Of a stretch of 64,000 bases of DNA, positions 48,701 to 61,397 are shown piece by piece. The notes under the pieces were generated by a model. That model was not told where the DNA came from. It did no database searches and was given only the letters and a program-made list of their open reading frames with translations. Numbering within the stretch: position 1 is the stretch's first letter; every line of letters begins with the position of its first letter. Origin of the DNA: Apus apus (lineage: Eukaryota > Chordata > Aves > Apodiformes > Apodidae); NCBI RefSeq assembly GCF_020740795.1, contig NC_067282.1, positions 154,180,858 to 154,244,857 of the forward strand. The letters are read 5' to 3'. The translations under genes and the position numbers were made by a program.

Positions 48701-51700
48701 GAGGATGAATTCTTCTACTCTGCTTAAGTCATCCCTCTCCATTCAAAGAAAAAATGTCAGGGCCTACATCAGAACTGTGTCTTCTGGGATAATCAGAGTT
48801 TTGGGTGTGCTGTCCCCTTCCCTGTGTCATGCTGGGTGAGGGGTAGGGTGTCAGAGCTGCTGCTGAGTTTGTCTCCAATTTGTCTGGTTTCCTCCTGTAG
48901 TGTTCTCAAACAGTGCAAAGATGTGGAGCTCTCCTTCAGTGACGTGACAGGCAAGCCTGAAGCCTTCAGGGGCACCAAGAAAGGGATGCTGTATCTCACC
49001 CCTTACAGGGTAAGTCTGATGCCACCAGGGCAGCTTTTTTCTCAAGGGATCTTATGGACTTCAGACTGAAATCCTAGTTGGTGACAGAATAAGTGATTTT
49101 GTTATGGGAGGAAAGGTTGAGAGTACTAGGTTAGAGAAGGGGAGGTGGAAATAGGATAATTGGTGCTTGTTTCACAATCCCTACTCTCTACGAGGCAGAT
49201 GCAGTCCCAGAAATTGCTGTCTGGAGAATGTATTTCATACAATGTGTCAATCAGTATTACTTTATTTGAAAACTGCCATTGCTTATTCCTAAAAAGCAAC
49301 AATAAAACTCCCTAAACATGCACCCATGTTTTCAGCAGGGTATTATTTTGCAGCATATATGCTTCAGGCAGCTGAGCCATGTTCCATAAATCCATTTGGG
49401 ATCCCACAATACTAAAGCTGTGAAATAACATGGTGCATATGGATGCTTGGAGTTAAGTTACCCATGTTGTGGATGCTGCTGCAGCTAGAACTCCATGACC
49501 ACCCTCTACATCTAAACCAGGTGATCCAGAGGCGTTCCCTCCTCTCTTGCAGATGATCTTCGTGTCGAAGGGCAAGGATCCCATGCTGTCTTTCATGATG
49601 CCATTTTACTTGGTGAAGGGATGCTCCATCGAGCAGCCTGTTTTCTCTGCCAATTACATCAAAGGACAGATTCAGGCCGAGGCAGGAGGTATGGGGTGGG
49701 TCTTCTGGATTATGGATCAGCCCTCTCTTGGGCTGAAATCATACTAATTTAAAGTGTTGGATCTCCGAGGACATGACTGTATCCATGGTGGATGTTTTTC
49801 TTATATTCCTGCCCTTTGTTTGTCCCCAAGAGACTCTCTCTACTTCTGCTAATGTAATTGTTAGTCATACAAGGAAGATAAAACTTACTTTATGAAATGT
49901 TTTCTTTTGAACACATCTTTTTCTTTTAAAAAATAATCCCCCAACAAAAAACAACCCCCGCCCCCAAAACCCCTCAAACACAATACCAAAAACCCCATAT
50001 AAAATGAAGCGTTCTTATCCTGCAGTGTCGTCTCCTCCTTGCTTTTTATCTGAGAAATTGCTATTATACCAGGGCATTTATAATCTGTCTGAGTTTCTGT
50101 GGGTCAAAGAGATTAAAATTGTTGCATTTGATTTAAATCCTAGCTCGAGTTGCAGATCTGATCTGTAGTGCACTGAGGTCAGCAATAAAACTTCATTTGA
50201 GGGCTTTTGATTAAAATCCCCAGTGAATTATGTGTTCTTTCTTTACAATGTGTTCATTATTAGGTTCTATTAAATCTCTCAGGAAAGGACAAAACACCCT
50301 AATATCTAGAGGAGGCTGCTTCTGCATAGCTATAGTGTGGATTGTCTTTTAAAGGGTAAAGAAATTAATTCCTTAACTTCTTGAGATTCCGTTTTGGGGG
50401 ACATCTGACAGCAGTGCCACAATTCTTTCCCCCTGGGGATATCATGCAAAATAGTTTTGAAATTAAGAAGGAGAAAAAGTTTGGAGTATTAACTGGTTTA
50501 GAATCATAAAATGGTTTGGGTTGGAAGGAACCTTAAAGATCATCTAGTTCCAACCCCTCTGCATGGGCAGGGACGCCTCCCACTAGACCAGGTTGCTCAA
50601 AGTCCTGTCCAAGCTGGCCTTGAACAGTTTTGCTGGCTTGACTTCTACTGTGGAGGTCAATGGTCTGTTTCAACTCTACTTCTCTCTCTCCTAGGTGGCT
50701 GGGAAGGGCAGGGGACGTTTAAACTGACTTTCAACAGTGGAGGAGCCATTGAGTTTGGACAGCTGATGCTCAAAGCTGCCTCTAGTGGTAAGGGGTCTTC
50801 AGAGCCTGCAGTTCATCCGTGGTTGGCTGAGCTAGTTAAGAGAATAGTGCTCTTTTTGAACTCTGCGGGCTGGGGAAGAGGGGTACTCTATGCACACTTC
50901 CACAGCAGTGTTGTGAGGTGTCTTTCCAGGGGAACTTTTGTTTTCCCTTCCAGTCCTTTTCTGTATTTCATTGTGCAATCAGAATATTCTGAAGTTTGTC
51001 CTTCTGAGGTGGACCACCTTCTTCTGCACAAGCTTATTCCTCCTGGAATAAAGATTATATATACGATGGTGAAAAATTGATTCACTTACCTACCCTCAGT
51101 TCAATCCTATAATGGATAGTGGAGTAAGATGGGGGAAGTTAACATGGGGGGGATAAATGTAAAAGAATAACTTTGATCTAAAACTTTCAAATGGGGAAAA
51201 ATGTACAGTTTTTTATTGATTCAAAAGTTTTATTCTTAAAAAAATGGGCATTTTTTAAGTGTACTTTTTTTTAATCTGATAAAAAACTTGAAAAAGGAGG
51301 GAAAACCACGCTACTGATGCTTTAGAACGGTCTTTTCTTCCAGCAGTGGGAGCTCTGTGGTGGGACTGGTACCTGCTGGTATTTTTGCAGCTGGTTTCCT
51401 CCAGCAGCCTGTGAATGTGCAGTGAGGAGACTAATGCTTTTCAAGCGCGGGGTTTTGCTGGGACTGTACAGTGAATTCAGGTGATGGGAAATGGTGCTGC
51501 ATGAACAGGGCTGTTTTCCTTTTATTCTGTGTGTTTACCTGCAACAAAAGGGTGTCTGGCTTACTAAACATGTGCTCCTTAGCTTCCAGTGGCGTTCCTC
51601 TCCAGAACCCCGGCTATGGCTATACACCTGTGCCAGGAGGATATGCACCTGCTCCGCCTGCTCCAGGGGGCTATGCACCTATGCCGGGAGGCTATGCTGC

Positions 51701-53752
51701 TCCTCCGCAACCAAACGGACCATATCCTTATGCACCACCTCCAATGAATGCCTACGGACTTGCTCCACAGCCCACAGGATACCCATATGCCCAGACTCCA
51801 GGTTTGGAAGTTGTATAAGGATGACTGACAGCGTGTGTTTGGTGTTAGTTGTAAAGAAATCACAATGGGGATATGGTGGTATGGGGAGGGTTACTCTAGT
51901 TTTGTCTCTGTCAAGGATCCTTGTCCTTGCAAAAAGCTGTCACATGCTGTTGATCACACCTGTGTGTCTCTATAGTTGCAGCTGGATGGGAGGTGAAAAT
52001 GTTGTTTGTAAATTGTACTGCCACTTGGCAGAGAATGGTTGCCTGCTGGCATGACAATCATTAGCCAAATGTCAAATCCCTGCTGTCTGCATCCCTTCCA
52101 AGCCTGCAGAGCTTTCCTCACTGCTGCTTTTGTCCAGGGCTAATGTGCTGCTGGGCCTGTGAGCTCTTTTCCCCTCTGCCCCATTGCCACAGTCTGAAGC
52201 CTCAATTTGGTATCATCTCTTTCAGGTATTTACCCACCACTTCCAAACATGAACTCCATGTATGTGCCACCTCCTCCCCCCTACTCCAGCCCATCTCCTG
52301 CAGGACCCTCAGCCCCCTCAGCTCCTGCAGCCTGGGTGGGCCCGGGGATGCCAGGTAAATGGGACTGGAGGGCTGCCAGTGTGCAGGTGCAAAAGGGGAC
52401 AGGGATGTGGATCATGGTGTGGGCACAGCCTGGAGTGAGGAAGCTGCTGTTAGTGCAGGAGCTCAAAGTCATCTTGATCTATTGTCTGAAATAGCAGAGT
52501 GTGGGGGAAGCTGCTCAGCCTGTGGCCCAGCTCTGGCCGTCTTGCAGCTTTCCTTGACTGCTCTGAATTCAAACCCAGCTTCCTGTGGTTGCTCTTGGCT
52601 CTTTGGCTGTTTGTCAACCCCTCAAAAGAGCTGTGGCTGGGGAGGAGGCTCTGGGGCCGGGTCCACTGCCTAAGGCATGTAGATGAGTCTCCTACATTTG
52701 CTGCTCCTCCTTCCTTTCTAGGAGACAGTAAGGCCATGGAAGCTGCTTCCAGTGCGTACTACAACCCTGCCAACCCACACAATGTGTATATGCCCATGGT
52801 GAGTACCACACCTGTGGCCTGTGTGTGCCTACTCCCTCTTCTGTCACTACCAGAGACAGTGGCCTGCCTTCCTGGCAAAGTCTAATGTGCCTTCATATCG
52901 AGCATGCACAGAAAGTATGCCTTTTCCTGAGAGGGGGGCACAGATGTTGGTCCCACAAAGAAGGCTTGTCAAATCCTTCAGGAAAGGAGGAGGGCCATAA
53001 GATTCATCCAGTAGCAGCCGTTTGGTACTTGTCTTACTCTTAAAGGCATAGCAAACTTGCATGGGCACAGAGAACAGACAGAGCTCTTTGCTTCCTTTGG
53101 GCCTGAAAGTGGGGAACATGAAAAGAAAAACGGGTTGCTTAAGGATGAAAGCATTTGGGTTTCTCTTTCTTTTTTTTTTTTTTCTGGGCTCTGTGGAGAC
53201 TGGAAGGCCTCCTGCAGTTCATTCAGCAGCAGCAGCTGGTAGGTAGGCTGCAGCCTACATCGGGTACGTGACAGCCAGTCTGTGCCCTTGACTGCCTCGT
53301 GTGGCTCTGGTGGGCTGGAGACTTATGGAGCAGCAGAGCTGGCCCTCAGCCCAGGAGCTTGCTGTCTGCTGGGTCAGAGCTGTGACCATCAACAAAGCCC
53401 TGGAAGTGAAGGGAGGGTGGTGATTAAAACCTTTTAAAACCTATTTTAAACCTATTAAGTGGTCTGTTTGCAACAGCCCATTTGTTACCTGGTTTTGAGG
53501 GGATCTTCACTAGAAAAATTAGGGGAGGCAGCATATATCCTGGAGCATAACTGATACTAGAGAGGAAGTGACAGCTTAAAACACAGTGCCTGGCTCTGTA
53601 GCTTGCTGAAGATCAGTCATTTCTTGGAAGCCAAGCCTGGGAATGCCTGGGAGGAGCTTGTCATAAAACAAGCAGGGTTGTTAACTCTGTTCTATCTCCC
53701 TCAGGATCAGCCACCTCCTTATGCACCTCCTGAGGATAAGAAGAACAACTAA
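45730..53752 (+). CDS. WBP2NL: WBP2 N-terminal-like protein, eight coding exons, complete
   Basis: A member of the WBP2 family of WW-domain ligands; in mammals WBP2NL (PAWP) is a sperm protein. Coding exons are 45730-45788, 48901-49009, 49553-49688, 50695-50787, 51583-51801, 52226-52354, 52722-52798 and 53705-53752. All have GT/AG borders and fitting phases (870 nt, 289 residues). It starts [17 protein letters not shown]. The GRAM domain covers about residues 20-130, including [25 protein letters not shown] and [11 protein letters not shown]. Residues 133-205 are Gly/Pro/Tyr-rich with three GGYA repeats. PPPY WW-ligand motifs lie at 222-225 and 277-280. The tail ...[15 protein letters not shown] then [13 protein letters not shown] is of WBP2 type. 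I name it WBP2NL from its place between SEPTIN3 and NAGA; from protein sequence alone WBP2 would be an equally good name. Confidence 0.92.
45897..45944. repeat. (GGCCC)n pentanucleotide repeat in WBP2NL intron 1
   Basis: About nine to ten perfect copies of a 5-bp GGCCC unit roughly 110 bp after the first splice donor, inside the CpG island. GC-rich short repeats of this kind vary in length and can form secondary structure. Confidence 0.95.
46123..46136. repeat. (GT)7 microsatellite
   Basis: A short GT dinucleotide tract following a T/G run in WBP2NL intron 1. Confidence 0.9.
50500..50634 (-). mobile_element. CR1 LINE 3' end in WBP2NL intron 3
   Basis: Read on the plus strand it shows the reversed CR1 tail: AGAATCATAAAATGG, GGTTGGAAGGAACCTTAAAG, GGGCAGGGACGCCTCCCACT and CAGGTTGCTCAAAG. 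Only about 135 bp remain. Its left end is the CR1 3' terminus and its right end is about 60 bp before the exon 4 acceptor at 50694. Confidence 0.88.
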
Positions 53753-55927
53753 CAGAAGGAAATGGCAACCAGCGTCCCACAGTTTCTCTCTCCCTGAAGA
53801 CACCTTGGCTGTTACTACCCCCTCGGGTTAGCCTATCTCGAGGTCTCTGTATGTATACAATGTATGTAGTGCTGGGCAGCTGAGCACCTGGCCCTTCTTA
53901 AACCTTTTGTTGGTGGCAATACAAGGTGGATCAACAGCACTTTCCTGCTTATTTGCTTTATCTCATGGGGTCGAAGCACTAACCTTTTGCTCTGTCATTG
54001 GCTTGAGGAGAGAGATGGACTTCTGAAACGACCAGTAGACTACATCACTCATCTAGGACTAAAATATGAAGGCTCTGGGATCTTGGAGTAAAACTACACA
54101 GAATGTCAAACTTCTGACTTCTTCTGAAGCACCATCCAAAGGGAAAGGTATAGAGAGCCACGAGGTTCCTTCTGTAGACCCTTTGGGTGACCCAGAAATG
54201 CGTTAAATTTCCTCAAATTCTAGCACAGCTCAGCATGAGATGGGACTCTGGAAATCCTATATCATGCTGGAAGCCTTTGTTTTGTATCCTGGACTAACAG
54301 TTATGGTGTGATGATCTTGGGAAGTGGATCGTAAGAAACACTGAAGCATTTGGCTGTGCGAGAGGGAGGGGAAGAGGCCCCAGTCAGCCTGCCTTTGTAG
54401 GCATTGAATAGAAAAGCAAACAAAGCTGTGCTGCAGGGCACTGAGCAGAGGGCAGGCATGCGACTCAGTGTTACTTTCTCTGTCCTGGAAGCGGGTTCCA
54501 CATCCGTGCAATGATCCTCTGTCAAGCAGCTGTTCCTCAAGCCTAATGGAGTCAAGTGCTGCACGGGAGGCTGCTTGCCTCCCAGCAAAATACGTTCCAG
54601 GAAGAAGATGACCTGGCACCAGCCGTCAGGAGACGTGTCCCCCAGCACTGGCTCCCCCTGCTGAGAGAACTTGCACTGCGTGCCAGCTCCACAGGGGGAA
54701 ACCAGCCTTCCTCTCTTCCTTGGGCTGCTGCAGCCAGGGCCTATGTGCCGACATGGGAGCAGCGTGGGCAGGTGCATGCTGGAACACGGGAGTGAGGCTG
54801 CTTAGGGATGCCGTGCCCTCTCTCAGCTGGGAGCTGCTGTCTGGTGTTGGTAATGCTCAGCTCTCGTGCAGAGACTGGCAGCTCAGCCATAACCTTTCCT
54901 TCTTCCGTAGGACATGGTGCCATTAAACCCACTGCAGAGAGTCTTTTTAATTTGGTGGAGACCCTGGTGATACTTTAGATATGGGATGATCATAGTTCTT
55001 CCTGCCTTCACAGTGAAGGGGAAAGTGTTTTCCCTCTTGCTTCCCTGTGTGCCAGGACTTTCCTGCAAGCCAGGCTGGTACAACTTGGAGTGTGAATTTC
55101 TGAAGCAGCCCTGTGTGTGGGGAAGTAAATTTCCTTAACTATAAACACCTTTTATGTTTGAATTAGAAATATTCTAAGAACTCTGTATTTAAAACAAAAC
55201 AACAAAAAAACAACCATGAATGTTTGTAACTTTTTGCACTTTAATACAGGAGTGTTGATACCTTTAGCTGCTTGTTCACTGTTATGTGTGTTGACTTTCA
55301 TTCCTGCCTCCTGCACAGAAGGTTGGAACAAACTACAGCCACTGGTGGTGTTCCCTTGGGTCAGCTGTGGGCCAGTCCTTTCTTCTTGGTGCATGGCAAA
55401 ACTGGACCTGGAATCAAGTAACTGGGGGGAGAGAAGAAGATGAGGGTCATCATCTTGCTGCCTGGAGAGAGTTGAAGGCTGGTTTTTGCCTTTGCTCTCG
55501 CTCAGGTACCCCAAACTGGCACATCCTCATGGCGTCAGGGCAGGCACCACTGCATTTGGCAGGAGCTGGATCACCACCGTGCTGCTCTGTATGGCTGTGT
55601 TTGCAGCACCTCTTCTGTGCACACCTACTGCCAGAGGAAAGGCCTGTCTCTAAGATAAACTCCTTGCTAGCTGTTGGGTTTTTTTTCAGTGAGGGAACAA
55701 AAAGACATGGTAAAGAGTAATGGCACTTAACTGTGAACTGTGAAATAGGTTTCCCCTTGTGCCAAGGAAAGTTATTTCCCTGCTGAACATGATGGAACTC
55801 TGGAAAGCCATTTCCTACTCGGCATCAGTCCAGCCTCTGACATGAAACCAGTTCTGTTTCTTTGCATAGTTGTTCCTGTTTTGAGATAATTACCCTCTAA
55901 TCCTACATTAATCAACTAACAACACTG
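53753..55927 (+). other. WBP2NL: WBP2NL 3' UTR
   Basis: No further coding sequence is recognised between the stop codon and the first canonical poly(A) signal at 55928. I read the stretch as one long 3' UTR of about 2.2 kb. No interspersed repeat was seen. Confidence 0.5.
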
Positions 55928-55933
55928 AATAAA
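55928..55933 (+). terminator. WBP2NL: Probable WBP2NL poly(A) signal
   Basis: AATAAA in the context CACTGAATAAACATG, the first canonical hexamer I find after the WBP2NL stop. It faces a minus-strand signal 33 bp away that would serve NAGA. Confidence 0.55.
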
Positions 55934-55965
55934 CATGAAACAGAGAGCATGTGACCTGCTTCCCC

Positions 55966-55971
55966 TTTATT
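55966..55971 (-). terminator. NAGA: Probable NAGA poly(A) signal
   Basis: Minus-strand AATAAA in the context TTGAAATAAAGGGG. It is the only canonical hexamer I find on that strand between the NAGA stop codon and the WBP2NL 3' end, implying a NAGA 3' UTR of about 1.55 kb. Confidence 0.45.
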
Positions 55972-56906
55972 TCAAATAATTTGTCTCCATCATTCCCCAA
56001 GAACAAAGCCCGCTCCCATATAGCAACATGAAATGCACTTGTCCTTCCTTCTTAGAACTGCATCGTGTTCAGTCTCTTGCTGCTGCACTTGGATAAAGCT
56101 TCTGGAAGTGGGCAGAATCATACCCTTCAGCATCTGAACAGAAGGAGGAAACTTCACCCCCCCAGTCTAAAATGTGGTATTTCCCCAGTCTGAGGCTTAA
56201 TCTTGTGTTGGTCTCACTGGGCTGCAATCCTCAGAGGCAATCTTCATGAATGTCACACTCCTTCTGGGAGCAGTGGGGATAGGCCACGTCTCCCCTAAAA
56301 CTCCTCCACAAGATGTGCACTGTTACTGTACAAAGGTGAAGCTGTTGAGACTTCTGGAGTCTGTCCTGCCACTCACTTCCACTGTATTAGCACTGGCTCC
56401 TCCTCAGGATGGAGCTGTGGATGTAGCTGCCCTTAGAAGGGGGAGCCTTTCCCTGAGAAACCCTGAGTTTTTAGCCTGCTGGAGTTAGCAGGAATTGCCC
56501 ACTAGAGCAGGAACAGAATGCAATTTACACCTCAGAGACACCTGCAAACATCTCCAAACTCAAAAGATGACCTCAACGGACCATGGGCATCTTTCCAACA
56601 CCACTGCTGCACAACACACTACAGCTCTGCAGCTTTTGGTGCTGTACACAGCAGGGCTGCTGGTGTTGTGTGGCCAATGGAGGTTTTTGCTCTGCTATAA
56701 ACTGGTACCAGATCAAATACAATGCTGGCATGCATGCTAGGCTGCAGTAGCACTCACCTCCAGCATCCTGGCAACAGGACCAGGCTTGCAAGAAAAGCCT
56801 CTCTGCACAGAAGCATCATGCCTACAGGACCTCTTGGTCCCGGGGAGGGTACACAGGAAGGGTGCAGTCCTACTGAGCCCCTTATCCTAAGCCAAGCTGA
56901 TTACAG

Positions 56907-57062
56907 GATCATAGAATCATCATTAAAAAAAAAAAATAGAATCGTTTTGGTTGGAAAAGACCTTGAAGATCATTAAGTCCCACCATTAACCCAGCACTGC
57001 CAAATCCACCACTAAACATGTCCCTAAGCATCACATCTGCATGTCTTTTACCAAGAAGGTGA
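56907..57062 (-). mobile_element. CR1 LINE 3' fragment between WBP2NL and NAGA
   Basis: Reversed CR1 tail: GATCATAGAATCATCATT, an A run of about 12, then GTTTTGGTTGGAAAAGACC, CCATTAACCCAGCACTGCC and CACTAAACATGTCCCTAAG. The A run looks like an expansion within the terminal ATTCTATGA repeats. It would lie in the NAGA 3' UTR if that ends near 55.95 kb. Confidence 0.85.
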
Positions 57063-57097
57063 CTAGGTCTGATCCTTGAGGCTAACATCATCATATA

Positions 57098-57137
57098 TGG
57101 GTGTGTGTTATGTATGTGTCGTGTGTGTGTCATGTGT
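57098..57137. repeat. Imperfect (TG)n tract
   Basis: A GTGTGT/ATGT mixed tract immediately after the CR1 fragment, with interrupting TCATG words. Confidence 0.8.
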
Positions 57138-57539
57138 CTGCCACCAAGATACTGAAGCATCCAAAGCCTTTCTATAGGCATAGCTCAAACAGCCTCTGCA
57201 GTGGTTGGTGGTACTCTGTTCCAAGCAGTGAAGTGCTCAGGTGGCAGAGCTGACAAACTCCAGCAGCATCTGGACTCTGCTAGTACAGCATCTTCCACGG
57301 GAAGATCTCAAAGGGCTTTGCAGCCACCAAGGAATCACACTCTGCACACCAGAGGCGGATAACCAGAATTTCTGCTTTACGCAGAGTAGGCACCATCAAG
57401 CTGGTACCAGAATGACCTGATGGTCACTCCCTGGCACTGCTGGGGAAAGGCAGTTGTGCAGTGAAGAGCCACATGCCCCAGAGTCTCGAGGCTCCCACCA
57501 GCACTGACACACACACACACCCCCATCCGCTGAGCCTCA

Positions 57540-60500
57540 TCACAGCAGGACCGGGCGGAAACCCTCGCCAGGACCTGGCTGTCTGAGAATGTGCCAGGGC
57601 TGTGCTGGGAGCACCGTGGGGACGAGATACCACATCACCACCCCTGAGGGGTTAATAACCACCGAGAAGCTGTCTCCTGACTTCAAGCCGCTGATGATCT
57701 TCCCGCTGTACACGTCTGCTACCTGGAAGAGAAAGATGGCGGCTACCAGGATTTCCACAGACCTTTCATCTTGAGGTCCAGCTGTGGTCACTGACATGGC
57801 ATGGTGGGATGGGGCATGGCAGCAGACAACAGGAGGGCAACCCAATGGGCGGCTACCCCTTCATCCCCCCAGAAAAGGGTACAAGGTGTCAACGGGGGAA
57901 GCTGGAAAGAGGAAGATCCTGGTGCTGTGGGGCTGCCCAGCCACACAGCGTGCCAGTGGGGCTCACCTCATACACACCATCCTGGGGGAAGTGGAGCTTG
58001 GCCAGGCTAGTGGTGTAGCGGAAGGGCATATCTGTCCTCCGGCTGAAGAAGACAAGAGCACTGGCACCCTGCGACAGCGGGCGCAGGAACACTTCAATGT
58101 GGGATTTCTCCTAGGGGTGGGAATGGGTGAGTGAGGCAGAGCTTCTGGGACAAGGACTGGCCCATAACTTCTGACCTTGCCTTGCGGAGCTGCTATGCCA
58201 GCAGGTTCAGCCTTCCTGCTCATGTTTCTTTGCATCACCTCCCTCTCCCTCCTTATTGTGACCCCCCCACCCCATGCACCTCCTGCCTGCACTCTCAAGC
58301 ACATCTGCCTTCCCCCTAACCTTGACAATCCTGCGCCCCTGGATTCCCAGGGGGTCCTGGTTGATCTGGATCATCAGGCGGTTCTGCAGGATCTCCTTGG
58401 CGCTTGGGGAGATGGAGCGGAGATCTGTGGACATGAGGAGCGGAGCTGCCATCACTGTCCACAAGGCCATCTGGGAGCGGGACTGCTCAAAGCTAAGGCC
58501 AAAGTTTCCAATGATGAGCTGGAGAGGAGAGGGAGGAAAAGACAGAAGAGGCAGAAAAGGGTTAGAAACTTGTCTGCTTGTCACCGTTGGTGATGCTGCC
58601 GCTTGCTGGGGGGGAAACCCCACACTTGCTAGGTGCTGAGCCAAACAACATATGGGAAACATCACACATGCTTTTGCTTCCCCTCAAGCAGCCTATCACT
58701 GTGGGGACATCCCACCACTGCTAGGTGCTGAGCCACCAGCACACATTCAAACATGCTCACTAACACCCTCTGCTTCACCACTATACCCCCTCAGGCTGTA
58801 AAAGGAAGGACAAGGACACCTGGACAGGTACACTCGAGCAGTGACAAGTTTGTTGCAACTACAGGCATTTCCCACAACTTCACTCAGGGTAAAATGAGCT
58901 TTGCCTCTCTGAAGCGAAAGGGCTCCTGCTCCTGGTGCTCTTCCTTCACCCTGGCCCTAGAAGGGGATCCCTGGAGGTGCCCTGGCCAGGGCACCCACCA
59001 CCCAGCCGCACCATGTCAGGGTCATTCCAGTGGCCAGGGCCAGCCACTGGCTGCAGCACATCCTGGTGTTCAGAGAACCAGTCCACGATGGAAAGCACAC
59101 TGTCCCAGGAGTCCTGGATGTCTTCATAGTTACGCCACAGGTTGCAGAACTTTGCCAGGATGGTGTAGTTCACCTGGAGAGGAGCACAGGGTTAGGCAGG
59201 AGGGAAAAAGGACTAGGTCTGCAAAGTGGGGGAGAAGGGGAAGCCAGATTTGTTGAGAGCTGCAGCATCCAGCTGTTCGGTGTTTTTAAAGCACAGAGAT
59301 GTGCAGAAGCAAAACGTAATGAAGGAGGTATCCCAGTATCACTGAGCACATTCCAGTATGACAGGAAGTCTGGCAAAACAACCACAGAGACTATGGGGGA
59401 AAACCATCAGCTGCAAGAATAGGGGAAGCTTGGGATTTACTCAGAAGGTGAAAGAGGAAATATATAAATGCAATCAATTATTAAAAAACATTACTAGGAG
59501 GAACATCCTATTTGAAGCACTTAAATCAGACAGGACCTGTCTCAGAAGAACAGACTCCCAGGACCATCCCCACACCAGCTGAGAGGGATGGAGAGGCCCT
59601 TCTTCCCCCAAAATCCCATAATCTAGCCATGCTAGGAACCCTAGATGTCTCCAGATGCCTGACAGGGAAGACGTATCCCCTCCAGAGACCTGCAGCCCCA
59701 TCCTACGAGGGGCAGAGAGACAAACAGGGTGTAGCCCCTGGCTCCTGTAGCTCCAACAAGACCTCCCTCAAGGCAAGGGGAGATGGGAAAGAGCCACCAG
59801 AGGAGACAATGCTCACCTTGGGGGGGAGGCCCCCCTGATACGCTGGCCAGCTGCAGGAGTAGACAATAGGGCGGCCTGTGGCATTCAAGGCCCTCGCCAT
59901 TTCTGGGTAGCCTTAGGGAGAGAAGATGACAACTGGTGAAGGAGACAGCTGGCAGCAGCCTGTGTTCACAGCCTGCCCAGTCAGGGGAACCCCAAGCCAG
60001 TCTGGTCTCCTGCCTTACACCACCTCTAGGGCTCTTAAGCTGACTCCTCTTTGCTAAGGAGCTGCAATAGGAGATGCAAGGGAAGAACCAAAGCTGGCCA
60101 AACATTTCTGCGTATGGCCAACTGCCCTGACTGAAGCAGTGAGGGGAGAAATGCCAGCCAGTCAGGGAGCCTTTACCCTCCTCCTGCTCCTTTCCTGATG
60201 AGTAGCACCCATCCAGCTTCAACATGTCCACACCCCACTCCGCAAAGGTGTGAGCGTCCTGCTCCACGTAGTCCAGCGTGGTGCCGGGGTAGCCCCCACA
60301 GGTGTGGGTGCCCAGGTCGCCGTAAATGCCCAGCTTCAGGCCCCGGGCGTGGACCTACAAGGGAAGGAGAGCTGCAAGGAGGGGATGAGGGGGTCCGAGG
60401 TGCCTCCTGGGAACCAGGTGGCATGGGGACACAGAGACCACCACCCAGTGGGAACTCACGTAGTCAGCCAGGGCCTTAATCCCACTGGGAAACCTCTCAG

Positions 60501-61397
60501 GGTCAGGAACCAGGCGTCCTGCCGCATCCCGCTGCTTGGCAGACCAGCAGTCATCAATGTTGATGTACTCATAGCCCAGCTCCCTCCAGCCGTCCTCCGC
60601 CAGGCGGTCTGCCATCTCGAAGAAGAGCCTCTCACTGTGGATTGGGGGGACAGGGACATGGCAGGCCGAGCACCTGTGCCCTCTGTACCCCACCAGCTGC
60701 AGGCAGCCAGCAGGCTTGGGGGCCGACTTGGAGGCTCTGGAGAGGCAGTCACCGCAGGGCTGTCCCGCACCATATGGGAGGATCTCCGGGGCTCTCGTTT
60801 GAAGCCCATCCATGTCTCGTTCATTGATCCCACCGAGGGGAAAGCACAAAGCCTGGCCACATCCTCCAGCACCGCGGGGGTCTCCAGCCCAAGCACTGGG
60901 GGACCTGAGCCCCCCCCGCCTCCCACACATCATGCTCCCCGAGATCCCACAGCTGCAGGGCTCACCCCAGGAACACAGACGGAGCCAGAGCCGCCTTAGA
61001 CCTGATGCCCGACCCCACCATCCACCCTCTCCGGCCCAGGCATCACCCCGTCCACCCATCCGGGGGCAGACCCCGGACACGAGCCCGGCGCTTCCAAGGT
61101 TCCCTGGGGCAGGAGGCACACAGGACAAACCCCCCCCTTGGAGCCAAGGAGGGAGGATGCCGAGCCCCTCCTTGGCAGGGAGCCCCGGGGAAGGGGCGGG
61201 AGGGCTCCCCGCGCCGCTCCCCGCCCCGCTGACCTGATGCAGTTTCGGGGATCGGTCTGGCAGTCCACGTTGCAGCGGAACCTCTCCCAGGCCAGCCAGC
61301 CCATGGGGGGGGTGAGCGCCAGCCCGTTCTCCAGGGCCACGGAAGGCAAGGCCAGGGCCAAAGCCAAGGCCAGACCGCTCAGCACCGTCAGCCACAT
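57540..61397 (-). CDS. NAGA: Alpha-N-acetylgalactosaminidase, eight coding exons, complete
   Basis: A lysosomal glycoside hydrolase of family 27 that removes terminal alpha-N-acetylgalactosamine from glycoconjugates. Exons on the minus strand are 61397-61234, 60634-60460, 60354-60177, 59911-59817, 59173-59012, 58518-58321, 58110-57967 and 57722-57540. The frame is intact (1299 nt, 432 residues; human has 411). Residues 1-22 are a signal peptide ([20 protein letters not shown]), with the mature end probably at [13 protein letters not shown]. The nucleophile is D161 in MLKLDGC and the acid/base is D222 in NYEDIQDSW, by alignment to human D156 and D217. S193 and A196 in SCSWPAY are the NAGA-type specificity residues, not those of GLA. 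N-glycosylation motifs include N182-A-T and N206-Y-T. The C-terminus runs about 20 residues past the human end, as I recall for chicken. Two donors are weak (GTGCGG and GTTAGG), but homology fixes the borders. Confidence 0.96.
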
